6,282 bases of DNA from an uncultured Thiotrichaceae bacterium (lineage in GTDB: Bacteria; Pseudomonadota; Gammaproteobacteria; Thiotrichales; Thiotrichaceae), in the NCBI GenBank assembly GCA_902727945.1, contig CACVAV010000183.1, forward strand, positions 1 through 6,282. Direction: 5' to 3'. The notes under the pieces were generated by a model. That model saw nothing but the letters and a program-made list of their open reading frames with translations, made no database searches and was not told the DNA's origin. Shown piece after piece: positions 1 through 5,912 of the stretch; the first letter of the stretch is position 1; each line of letters opens with the position of its first letter. A program made the position numbers and the translations under genes.

Positions 1-95
1 CCATCGCCGCAGGAGAACTATGGACAAACACCCCCCTGAAATAGATACTAGAGCCACGCTAAACCCATTAGCGCAACACTAGGAAGGAGAATAAA
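1..95 (+). other. Upstream edge: unassigned gene end and leader of the DsrE-like gene
   Basis: Three frames enter from the left edge. One stops at 37-39 (ending NYGQTPP), one at 42-44 (ending ELWTNTPLK) and one runs to the TAG at 80-82. The third frame contains an ATG at 20 that follows an AGGAGA and would encode a 20-residue peptide. Any of the first two could be the C-terminus of an upstream gene, perhaps another sox gene given the neighbour, but neither tail is recognised. A clear Shine-Dalgarno (AGGAAGGAGA, 81-90) precedes the next gene. No convincing promoter is seen, so transcription probably comes from upstream of the window. Confidence 0.25.
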
Positions 96-581
96 ATGAA
101 AAACTTACCCAAAGTACTGCTGAGTTTCATGCTGGGCATCGCCCTGTTATTCAGCGGCAATCTTGCGGCAAATGAACGTTACGGTAAACAGAAAGTGGTT
201 TACCATATCAACTATGACGACCCCAAAAAACAAACCGGTACATTACGCAATGTGCAAAACCATATCAATGCGGTCGGGGCAGATAATCTTGACCTGAAAG
301 TTGTATTGCACGGTAATGGCCTTGCGCTGCTGGTCTTACCGGATGCATTGGCAGATCTGCCAAAATTTAAACATGGCAATGCGAACGATGTGATGGCCGC
401 CACCATAGACACCCTGAAAGGCCAGGGTGTTGAATTTGCTGTGTGTGCCAATACGGTCAAAGGCCGGGACATCAACACCGAAGACCACCTGTACAATGTT
501 GAAGAAAGTGATGTCGTACCCAGTGGGGTGGCTGAGCTGGCACATTTACAGTCGCAAGGTTACGTCTACATGAGGCCTTAA
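96..581 (+). CDS. Secreted DsrE/DsrF-family protein, sox-linked
   Basis: A 161-residue protein with a Sec signal peptide: basic MKNLPK start, hydrophobic stretch at about residues 7-20, probable cleavage near LAA (23-25). The mature part is a single DsrE/F-like domain. It begins with a VVYHINYDD strand (34-42), continues with RNVQNHINAVG (51-61) and the LKVVLHGNGLALL strand (67-79), and has a helix before the GVEFAVCANTVKGR segment (111-124). C117 is the only cysteine and lies where DsrE-fold proteins carry a sulfur-binding cysteine. The start is set by the strong Shine-Dalgarno five bases before the ATG. Classical DsrEFH and TusD proteins are cytoplasmic sulfur-transfer proteins; this one is exported, and soxB follows 108 bases downstream. 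I infer a periplasmic role in binding or relaying sulfane sulfur during thiosulfate oxidation. Family assignment is firm; the exact function is not established. Confidence 0.85.
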   Translation: MKNLPKVLLSFMLGIALLFSGNLAANERYGKQKVVYHINYDDPKKQTGTLRNVQNHINAVGADNLDLKVVLHGNGLALLVLPDALADLPKFKHGNANDVMAATIDTLKGQGVEFAVCANTVKGRDINTEDHLYNVEESDVVPSGVAELAHLQSQGYVYMRP

Positions 582-603
582 AAACTATCCTCGATGTTAT
601 TTG

Positions 604-639
604 CCTCATCCGGTGCTGTTAGCAGCGCCGGATGTCAGG
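604..639 (+). repeat. Intercistronic hairpin between the DsrE-like gene and soxB
   Basis: An inverted repeat pairs 607-618 (CATCCGGTGCTG) with 623-634 (CAGCGCCGGATG) around a four-base TTAG loop. Eleven of twelve pairs are Watson-Crick and the remaining one is G-U in RNA. Across a two-base bulge (635-636) three more pairs join 604-606 to 637-639. No T-run follows, so this is not a canonical intrinsic terminator. It starts 22 bases after the upstream stop and ends 37 bases before the soxB Shine-Dalgarno. Likely roles are mRNA processing or 3'-end protection, which would let the two genes accumulate at different levels. The CCGGATG arm resembles the style of REP elements, but only one copy is visible here. 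Confidence 0.6.
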
Positions 640-689
640 TAGGATATAATCCAAATTCAAATGATCATTTCTGTCTGGGAGGAAACCAA

Positions 690-2606
690 ATGTCACAAAT
701 AGATCGCCGTACCTTCATCAAACTACTCAGCATGGGCGCTTTCGGAGCCGGAGCGGCTGCCAGTATGCCGTGGCTGATGAACAATGCTTACGCTGGTAGT
801 CATGCTGAAGATTTCTATAAATTACCCATGAAAGGTGATGCCCGCATCCTGCATATCACCGATGTCCATGGTCAGTTAAAACCCGTTTATTTCCGTGAAC
901 CGAACGTCAATCTGGGCGTGGGTGATGCTTTTGGTCGTCCGCCGCATGTGGTAGGTAAAGGCCTGCTGAAAGAAATGGGCCTGGAAGAAGACAGCATTGA
1001 GGCTTATGCCTATACCTATCTGAAATTTGAAGAATATGCCAAAAAATATGGCCGCATGGGTGGCTTCTCACACATTAAAACCCTGCTAGACCAACTGCGC
1101 GAACAAGCTGGTGGACAAGATAAAACACTCACCGTTGATGGTGGTGATTTATGGCAGGGTTCCGGTACATCATTATGGACACGTGGTGTCGATATGGTGG
1201 AAGCCTCGAATATCCTGGGTGTTGATGTCATGGTTGGTCACTGGGAATTCACTTACCCCGAAGAAGAATTACTTAGTAATGTCTCACTATTTAAAGGCGA
1301 CTTCATTGGCCAGAACGTAAGAGTTAAAGAAGACGCGCTGTTTGGTGATGAGTACGTCGAAATGACGGAAAAATACGATGGTAACGGTCTGTATGACGAA
1401 GACAGCGGCCATGCCTTCCAGCCTTATGTGATTAAAGAAGCCAACGGTAAGCGCATTGCGGTGATCGGTCAGGCCTTCCCCCGCACTGCCAACGCTAATC
1501 CACCGGAGTTTTTCCCGGACTGGTCATTCGGTCTGCGTGAAGATGATATGCGTGATCTGGTGAAGAAGATTCGGGCTGAAGATAAGCCGGATGCCGTGGT
1601 ACTGGTATCACACAACGGTATGGATGTGGATATCAAAATGGCAGAACAGGTACCGGGCATGGACGCGGTATTTGGTGGCCATACGCATGATGGTATTCCG
1701 CAGCCGGTTAAGGTAAAAGATGCCGAAGGTGGTACTTGTCTGGTGACGAATGCCGGTTCTAACGGTAAATATATTGGTGTGATGGACTTTGGCTTTGATG
1801 AAGGCAAGGTGAAAGAGATCAATTACAAGATGCTGCCGGTGTTTGAAAATATGCTGCCTGCCGATAAGGAAATGGAAGCTTATCTGACGCAAATGCGTAG
1901 CACCAAATACGATGAAAAAATTATTGAGAGCCGGGCGGAAGACCGTCATTTTAATAAAGACCGTGTGGGTAAAACTTACGATGAAATCCTCACCGAAAAG
2001 TTAGCCATTGCTGACCGTACTTTATATCGTCGTGGTAACTTCATGGGCACCTGGGATCAGGTATTGTGTAATGCATTGCGTGAGGAATACGATGCGGATA
2101 TTGCCATGTCTGCCGGTGTGCGCTGGGGCACCACCACACCTGAGGGTGAGTGGATCACTATGGAAGATGTGATGACGCAATGTTCCATGACTTACGGTGA
2201 AACTTACGCCAATGAAATGACCGGTGAAGCACTGATGAATGTACTGGAACAGGTGGCGGATAATCTGTTTGACCCTGATCCGTATTTGCAGTCCGGTGGT
2301 GATATGGTGCGCGTTGGTGGTATGGATTACACCATTGAGCCGGGTAATAAGTTATATGAACGCATTACCGAAGCACGTTTGGATAATGGTGATCCGATTG
2401 ATCCGAAGAAGACCTACAAAGTGGCTGGCTGGGCGGTGGTTAACCGTACACCGGAAGGCCGTATGATGTGGGATGTGGTACGTGATTATCTGCTGAAAAA
2501 TAAAGGTGATGATGATGTGCTGAAACTGGAAAAAATCAATGACCCGAAATTGATTGGTGTCTCCGATAATCCGGGTATCGCGGACTATCAGGGTGAGTTG
2601 GGCTAA
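690..2606 (+). CDS. soxB: Thiosulfohydrolase SoxB
   Basis: SoxB is the periplasmic dimanganese enzyme of the Sox thiosulfate-oxidation pathway. It hydrolyses the terminal sulfonate from the cysteine-bound intermediate on SoxYZ and releases sulfate. The 638-residue product starts with a twin-arginine signal (DRRTFIK, residues 5-11, hydrophobic stretch to about 35, AYA cleavage region). The metallophosphoesterase/5'-nucleotidase domain shows likely metal ligands at D58 and H60 (ITDVHG), D153 (GGDLWQGS), H184 (GHWEFTY, where nucleotidases have GNHEF), H308 (SHNGMD) and H331/H333 (GGHTHD). The 5'-nucleotidase C-terminal domain follows from about residue 450 (YRRGNF, RWGTTTPEG, GGDMVRVGG). The frame is open back to 594, but ATG 690 is chosen because GGGAGGA (677-683) sits six bases upstream and the twin-arginine motif then lies at the N-terminus. 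The protein seems longer than SoxB homologues I recall because of extra segments near 210-243 and 440-470. Confidence 0.96.
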   Translation: MSQIDRRTFIKLLSMGAFGAGAAASMPWLMNNAYAGSHAEDFYKLPMKGDARILHITDVHGQLKPVYFREPNVNLGVGDAFGRPPHVVGKGLLKEMGLEEDSIEAYAYTYLKFEEYAKKYGRMGGFSHIKTLLDQLREQAGGQDKTLTVDGGDLWQGSGTSLWTRGVDMVEASNILGVDVMVGHWEFTYPEEELLSNVSLFKGDFIGQNVRVKEDALFGDEYVEMTEKYDGNGLYDEDSGHAFQPYVIKEANGKRIAVIGQAFPRTANANPPEFFPDWSFGLREDDMRDLVKKIRAEDKPDAVVLVSHNGMDVDIKMAEQVPGMDAVFGGHTHDGIPQPVKVKDAEGGTCLVTNAGSNGKYIGVMDFGFDEGKVKEINYKMLPVFENMLPADKEMEAYLTQMRSTKYDEKIIESRAEDRHFNKDRVGKTYDEILTEKLAIADRTLYRRGNFMGTWDQVLCNALREEYDADIAMSAGVRWGTTTPEGEWITMEDVMTQCSMTYGETYANEMTGEALMNVLEQVADNLFDPDPYLQSGGDMVRVGGMDYTIEPGNKLYERITEARLDNGDPIDPKKTYKVAGWAVVNRTPEGRMMWDVVRDYLLKNKGDDDVLKLEKINDPKLIGVSDNPGIADYQGELG

Positions 2607-2627
2607 TATTGCCGTTAGCTAAACCGT

Positions 2628-2673
2628 AAAAAAGCCAGCTACCTGAATTAAACGTCGGATAGCTGGCTTTTTT
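2628..2673. terminator. Bidirectional intrinsic terminator after soxB
   Basis: A perfect 14-base inverted repeat pairs AAAAAAGCCAGCTA (2628-2641) with TAGCTGGCTTTTTT (2660-2673) across an 18-base loop. The GC-containing core is GCCAGCTA, and the T-run follows it on either strand. The hairpin begins 22 bases after the soxB stop and lies 43 bases past the stop of the convergent gene at 2717-3091, so it can end both transcripts. Confidence 0.9.
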
Positions 2674-2689
2674 GTAATGGTCTCACTGA

Positions 2690-2711
2690 AATTTGAAACC
2701 AATTTGAAACC
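2690..2711. repeat. Perfect 11-bp tandem duplication
   Basis: The 11-base unit AATTTGAAACC occurs twice head to tail (2690-2700 and 2701-2711), between the terminator and the stop codon of the convergent Kazal-like gene. It is probably a replication-slippage duplication in non-coding DNA. No binding-site role is evident. Confidence 0.8.
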
Positions 2712-2716
2712 CGGCT

Positions 2717-3091
2717 TCAGCCCTTTATCAGTCGCTCAAGCCTGCTCTCCAGCCCCGTAGTATTAATTGAATTGCAGTCACCCCGTTGAAACCCATGCAC
2801 AGTCGCGTCTGAACAGGCTTTACAGTCATTGGGATAGGTCATTTTCTCCGTAGAAGGACAAGGCGTAGTCACACACCGCACACTCGTATCCCGCACAGCA
2901 CATACCGGCTGATAAACCTCATAACAAATTTCCGGACGCGGCGTATTACATCGCACAAGCGACGCACCTGCATCAGCCACCAGATTATTTTGTGGTGGCT
3001 GTTCCGTCGCCCCCAGATTCACACTGGCGGATATAACACCTGTAAACAGTAGCACGCCCCCCGCTTTCACTAACCTTTGTAACGTTTTCAT
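2717..3091 (-). CDS. Small secreted Kazal-like cysteine-rich protein
   Basis: A 124-residue protein with an N-terminal signal peptide (basic start MKTLQRLVK, hydrophobic stretch at about 11-22, cleavage probably near residue 28). It has eight cysteines, at 48, 56, 64, 73, 78, 90, 93 and 106. The pattern PVC (62-64), TYPNDCKAC (85-93) and GFQRGDC (100-106) matches the core of Kazal-type serine protease inhibitor domains. C64 and C90 are about 25 residues apart, wider than in a classical Kazal domain, because of an inserted stretch carrying C73 and C78 (CVTTPCPS), a possible extra disulfide. The start is supported by a GAGGTG Shine-Dalgarno (3102-3097, complement) five bases before the ATG. The gene stands alone, convergent with soxB and divergent from the methyltransferase gene. 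A periplasmic or extracellular role is inferred. Protease inhibition is possible but not shown, since many bacterial Kazal-like proteins are uncharacterised. Confidence 0.75.
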   Translation of the reverse strand: MKTLQRLVKAGGVLLFTGVISASVNLGATEQPPQNNLVADAGASLVRCNTPRPEICYEVYQPVCAVRDTSVRCVTTPCPSTEKMTYPNDCKACSDATVHGFQRGDCNSINTTGLESRLERLIKG

Positions 3092-3183
3092 CTACTCACC
3101 TCGCAATACTATTCTATCATGTCTGTTGCAGCCACCCCATGGAACACGTAATCTAATACTACCTATCATTGACAGGAGTTGCC
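3092..3183. other. Divergent intergenic region
   Basis: These 92 bases separate the minus-strand Kazal-like gene from the plus-strand methyltransferase, so both promoters should lie here or overlap the gene starts. Only weak boxes are visible. On the plus strand TTGCAG (3126-3131) and TAATCT (3149-3154) are 17 bases apart. On the minus strand a TAGTAT lies about 17 bases from a TGGCTG. Neither is convincing enough to annotate as a promoter. The Shine-Dalgarno sites of both genes lie at the two ends of the region. Confidence 0.4.
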
Positions 3184-3843
3184 ATGAATCCGGAGCATGC
3201 CCGTTTTAATATGGTTGAACAGCAGATTCGGCCATGGGATGTACTGAATGAGACAGTGCTGGATACCTTCAGGTTTCTTCCCAGAGAAAATTTTGTGCTA
3301 CCGAAATGGAAAAACCTCGCTTTCGCTGATATTGAGATACCCATCGGCAAGGGTGAAAGTATGATGCACCCGCGTGTTGAGGCACGCATGTTACAGGAAT
3401 TAGCCATTCAGCCAACCGATCATTGTCTGGAAATAGGCACCGGTAGCGGGTTTATAACCGCCTGTTTAGCGCATCTGGGCCAGCACGTCGATAGCGTCGA
3501 ATTGCGCAAAGAATTCTCCCACTTAGCTGAAGCACGCCTTAATAGCATAGAGATCACCAACTTCGACTTATACAATGATGATGCAAGTCGGGGCTGGCAA
3601 GGTAATTCTGATAAACAGTATGATGCCATCGCCATAACCGGCGCGGTGCCGGAATATATCACTGCGTTTGAAGAGCGCCTGAATATTGGCGGACGCCTGT
3701 TTATTATCAGCGGAACACCACCGGCTATGCATGCTTTATTGGTAACCCGTGACGATGAAAATGAATATTCACGTACCGCTGTTTTTGAAACCTCACTAAA
3801 ACCTTTATCAGGCAGTGAGATGATTGAGTCGTTTAAATTTTAA
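3184..3843 (+). CDS. Protein-L-isoaspartate O-methyltransferase family protein (divergent, TolC-linked type)
   Basis: A 219-residue class I SAM-dependent methyltransferase with the overall layout of Pcm. It has an N-terminal MVEQQIRPWDVL segment (10-21), the SAM-binding motif I LEIGTGSGF (82-90), an acidic residue after the second strand (E106 in SVELRKE), the DAIAITGAV strand (147-155) and GGRLFIISG (169-177). Typical Pcm repairs isoaspartyl residues using a TISQP-type substrate loop; here the matching segment is GKGESMMHP (55-63), so the usual Ser is Met. This suggests a different or lost substrate preference while SAM binding is kept. ATG 3184 is preferred because GGAG (3175-3178) sits five bases upstream; the longer frame would need a TTG at 3169 that lies before that site. 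The stop codon shares its last base with the rhodanese start. It has no signal peptide and should be cytoplasmic. Confidence 0.85.
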   Translation: MNPEHARFNMVEQQIRPWDVLNETVLDTFRFLPRENFVLPKWKNLAFADIEIPIGKGESMMHPRVEARMLQELAIQPTDHCLEIGTGSGFITACLAHLGQHVDSVELRKEFSHLAEARLNSIEITNFDLYNDDASRGWQGNSDKQYDAIAITGAVPEYITAFEERLNIGGRLFIISGTPPAMHALLVTRDDENEYSRTAVFETSLKPLSGSEMIESFKF

Positions 3844-4163
3844 TGCAAACTAAAACCCCACAAGAAATAGCTGCACTCCTCCGGGATTCACCACCACACA
3901 GCCTGCAATTAGCTGATGTGAGAGAACCCTGGGAGTATGACATTGTCCATATAGAAGGGTCGCTGTTAATCCCGCTATCACAATTACAACAAGCGACAGA
4001 GAAGCTGGATACGAAGATTCCGGTCGCAGTTATTTGCCATCATGGCATTCGTAGCGCCCATGCCTGTTATTTCCTTGAAAAATCAGGTTTCGACACCATA
4101 AACGTCAGTGGCGGCATTGATTTATGGGCGAGAACACTTGATCCGGACATGGCAGTTTACTAA
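3843..4163 (+). CDS. Single-domain rhodanese-like sulfurtransferase
   Basis: A 106-residue rhodanese domain with all main landmarks: DVREPWEYDIVHIEGS (25-40), the LIPLSQL segment (42-48), the active-site loop CHHGIRS with catalytic C65 (65-71), and the final GGIDLWA (89-95). C65 should carry the persulfide intermediate. Length and lack of a signal peptide fit small cytoplasmic GlpE-like rhodaneses. Its ATG overlaps the stop of the methyltransferase gene by one base (TAATG), and no separate Shine-Dalgarno is obvious, so translational coupling is likely and the two products are expected together. The sulfur acceptor is unknown. The neighbouring sulfur-oxidation genes are suggestive, but the gene belongs to the methyltransferase/tolC block rather than to the sox block. 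Confidence 0.93.
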   Translation: MQTKTPQEIAALLRDSPPHSLQLADVREPWEYDIVHIEGSLLIPLSQLQQATEKLDTKIPVAVICHHGIRSAHACYFLEKSGFDTINVSGGIDLWARTLDPDMAVY

Positions 4164-4179
4164 GGTTTTTCTTAAAAAA

Positions 4180-4213
4180 TTGTCATGTTGTTATAATGAA
4201 AGCAACATGACAA
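4180..4213. promoter_or_regulatory. Perfect 11-bp inverted repeat around the tolC promoter (candidate operator)
   Basis: TTGTCATGTTG (4180-4190) is repeated exactly in inverse orientation as CAACATGACAA (4203-4213), with a 12-base spacer that contains the -10 hexamer TATAAT. Half-site centres are 23 bp apart, about two helical turns, as expected for a dimeric or paired-dimer repressor bound on one face of the DNA. Occupancy would cover the -10 box and the expected start site. Read as RNA it could also form a low-GC hairpin. It has no T-run on the plus strand; the T-run lies on the minus strand, where there is no gene to terminate. Confidence 0.6.
4189..4197 (+). promoter_or_regulatory. Extended -10 promoter of tolC
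   Basis: TGTTATAAT at 4189-4197 is a consensus extended -10 element (TG, one base, then a perfect TATAAT at 4192-4197). The -35 region is poor (TTCTTA at 4169-4174 with a 17-base spacer), which the extended -10 can compensate for. Transcription should begin near 4204, giving a leader of about 74 bases before ATG 4278. The element lies inside a perfect inverted repeat, which suggests regulation. Confidence 0.65.
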
Positions 4214-4277
4214 AAATCAGCAGTTGTCGGGTGTTACACAGGGAACACACTTTACAGAATGGATGGATACAATAAGT

Positions 4278-5900
4278 ATGAAAAAGACACTATCGCTTGC
4301 ATTACTGACAGCACTCATATCAGGCACTACCAATCTGCAGGCAGAAAGCCTTTTTCAGGCCTACCAGGATGCAAAAGCTAATGATGCTCAGTTAAAAGCT
4401 CAGGAAACCGGATTTCTTGCGACATTGGAAAATAAAACACAAGCCTTATCACAGAAAAAGCCACAGATTAATCTTTCCGGTAGCTCCACCCTTAGCCGCA
4501 GCATCAGTATTGACGATTCAACATCCCTATCATCATTGAACGGCAGTTACACGCTGAACCTTAGCAAGTCACTGTATAATAAAAATATTGACGCACAGAT
4601 TGATCAGGTAGACGCGTCCATTCTGCAAGCTAAATTACAGCTGGAAGAACAGCGGCAGGCACTCATTCTGCGCGTGGCCCAACCTTATTTTAATTACCTG
4701 AATGCCATAGAAACCCTGCGCTTTGCGACCACAGAAAAGAAAGCGGTACAACGTCAGCTGGAACAAGTGAAGGTGTTTTTTGAAGTGGGACAATCGCCTA
4801 TCACTGACCTGAAAGAAGCAGAGTCACGTTATAATCTGACTGTTGCCAGTGAAGTCGCCGCACAGCAAGGCATTATTGATGCGCGTGAAAACCTGCGGGT
4901 GATGACTCGTAAAGGCTATAACGCGTTGAAAGGCCCGGCAGCCAACCTGCCCTTACAAATCCCGGCACCAGGTAATATTAATAGCTGGGTAGCACTGGCC
5001 AAACAGAATAGCAAATCACTGCTCACCGCTAAACAAGCCATTGAAGTGGCCCGCCAGAATATCGAAGTGCAGCGCTCGAACCGCAAACCGGTGGTCAATG
5101 CCTATGCACGGCACACCGGCAGCATGACAATGAACAACTCTTCCATTGACCCGATTGTCACCGGTGCCAGCGTAGGTGTAGAAGCCAGCATGCCGCTTTA
5201 TCAGGGCGGTGTTATTAGCTCACGTGTCAGACAGGCACAGCATCAATTCCGCCAGGTACAACAGAATTATCAGTATCAGGAACGCCTGATTGAGTCACAA
5301 GTGCGCAGCGCCTACCTAAGTATCCAGTCTGGTATCAGCCAAATTAAAGCGCAGCAACGCGCACTCGTCTCAGCACAAACGGCTGCTTCCGCCACCAAGA
5401 CCGGCTTTGAAGTCGGCACACGTACTGCGGTCGATGTGCTCACCACCTTGCGCGATGTATTTTCCGCACGCAGGAGTGTCAGTTCAGCCCGCAACGCTTA
5501 TCTGTTAAGTACGCTGAACCTGCGTCAGGCAGCCGGAACCTTATCAGAAAAAGACCTGCAAGCCCTCAGTAATCAGATGACACTATCATTAAGTCCAACC
5601 GGACAGGCCTCAGCCAAACTAACCCGTGCGCAGCAATTACAAGCTCAGAAAAGACAGCAGTTGCAACAAGCCCAACAAAGACAACAGCAATTACAAGCTC
5701 AGAAAAGACAACAGCTACAACGTCAGGCTGAGTTAAAAGCCCAACGGCAGCAGCAGGCGCAACGGCAAGTTCAGTTGCAAGCTCAAAGACGGCAGCAAGC
5801 AACCAGAGCGTCATCAGCGCCACAGCCTATTGCACAAAAACCAGGTTCTGATGTTTTCCGGGTAACTAATCAGGAAGATGTTATCTTTACGACACAATAA
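4278..5900 (+). CDS. tolC: TolC-family outer membrane channel protein
   Basis: TolC forms the trimeric outer-membrane and periplasmic tunnel used by tripartite efflux pumps and type I secretion. The 540-residue product has a Sec signal peptide (MKKTLSLALLTAL, cleavage after LQA at 20-22), giving a mature start ESLFQAYQDA like that of known TolC proteins. Two outer-membrane efflux repeats follow. The first is about 25-215, with a beta-barrel strand region near 65-100 and FEVGQSPITDLKEAESRYN (168-186). The second is about 235-425, with barrel strands near 270-310 and GFEVGTRTAVDVL (376-388). A Gln/Arg/Ala-rich tail (about 450-520) is unusual. The frame is open back to TTG 4224, and ATG 4263 is also in frame. 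ATG 4278 is chosen because it puts the signal peptide at the N-terminus, although its Shine-Dalgarno (GGATGG, 4261-4266) is weak. No terminator separates it from the rhodanese gene, so read-through may add to its own promoter. Confidence 0.95.
   Translation: MKKTLSLALLTALISGTTNLQAESLFQAYQDAKANDAQLKAQETGFLATLENKTQALSQKKPQINLSGSSTLSRSISIDDSTSLSSLNGSYTLNLSKSLYNKNIDAQIDQVDASILQAKLQLEEQRQALILRVAQPYFNYLNAIETLRFATTEKKAVQRQLEQVKVFFEVGQSPITDLKEAESRYNLTVASEVAAQQGIIDARENLRVMTRKGYNALKGPAANLPLQIPAPGNINSWVALAKQNSKSLLTAKQAIEVARQNIEVQRSNRKPVVNAYARHTGSMTMNNSSIDPIVTGASVGVEASMPLYQGGVISSRVRQAQHQFRQVQQNYQYQERLIESQVRSAYLSIQSGISQIKAQQRALVSAQTAASATKTGFEVGTRTAVDVLTTLRDVFSARRSVSSARNAYLLSTLNLRQAAGTLSEKDLQALSNQMTLSLSPTGQASAKLTRAQQLQAQKRQQLQQAQQRQQQLQAQKRQQLQRQAELKAQRQQQAQRQVQLQAQRRQQATRASSAPQPIAQKPGSDVFRVTNQEDVIFTTQ
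5631..5714 (+). repeat. In-frame 54-bp-period repeat in the TolC tail
   Basis: A 30-base segment at 5631-5660 recurs at 5685-5714 with a single G-to-A difference. Both copies encode QQLQAQKRQQ, at residues 452-461 and 470-479. The 54-base spacing is exactly 18 codons. A degenerate third version (QLQAQRRQQ) is encoded near 5773-5799. Near-identity at the DNA level, not only at the protein level, points to recent duplication or gene conversion inside the tail. Confidence 0.85.
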
Positions 5901-5912
5901 CCGAAGTTACAA

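Noticed and set aside
20..82. Possible 20-residue peptide gene preceded by AGGAGA
   Set aside because: It is very short with no recognisable features, and it may lie within the end of an upstream gene in another frame, so it is only mentioned under the edge region.
594..689. N-terminal extension of soxB from ATG 594
   Set aside because: It would place 32 residues before the twin-arginine signal, has no Shine-Dalgarno and runs through the hairpin; ATG 690 has a strong GGGAGGA at ideal spacing.
3164..3169. TATCAT as the -10 box of the methyltransferase gene
   Set aside because: Transcription would start at about the Shine-Dalgarno itself, leaving no usable leader, and the -35 match is poor.
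4180..4213. Inverted repeat as an intrinsic terminator of the rhodanese transcript
   Set aside because: The stem is AT-rich and is followed by an A-run on the plus strand; the T-run is on the minus strand, where there is no gene to terminate. The consensus -10 in its centre favours an operator.
4224..4277. Longer TolC start at TTG 4224 or ATG 4263
   Set aside because: Either would put 18 or 5 polar residues before a normal signal peptide, and neither has a clear Shine-Dalgarno. ATG 4263 cannot be fully excluded because the site before 4278 is also weak.
5566..5823. 85-codon minus-strand open frame opposite the tolC tail
   Set aside because: It is a by-product of the biased CAA/CAG-rich tail on the other strand, which reads as hydrophobic Val/Ala/Leu in reverse; there is no Shine-Dalgarno and it overlaps a solid gene.
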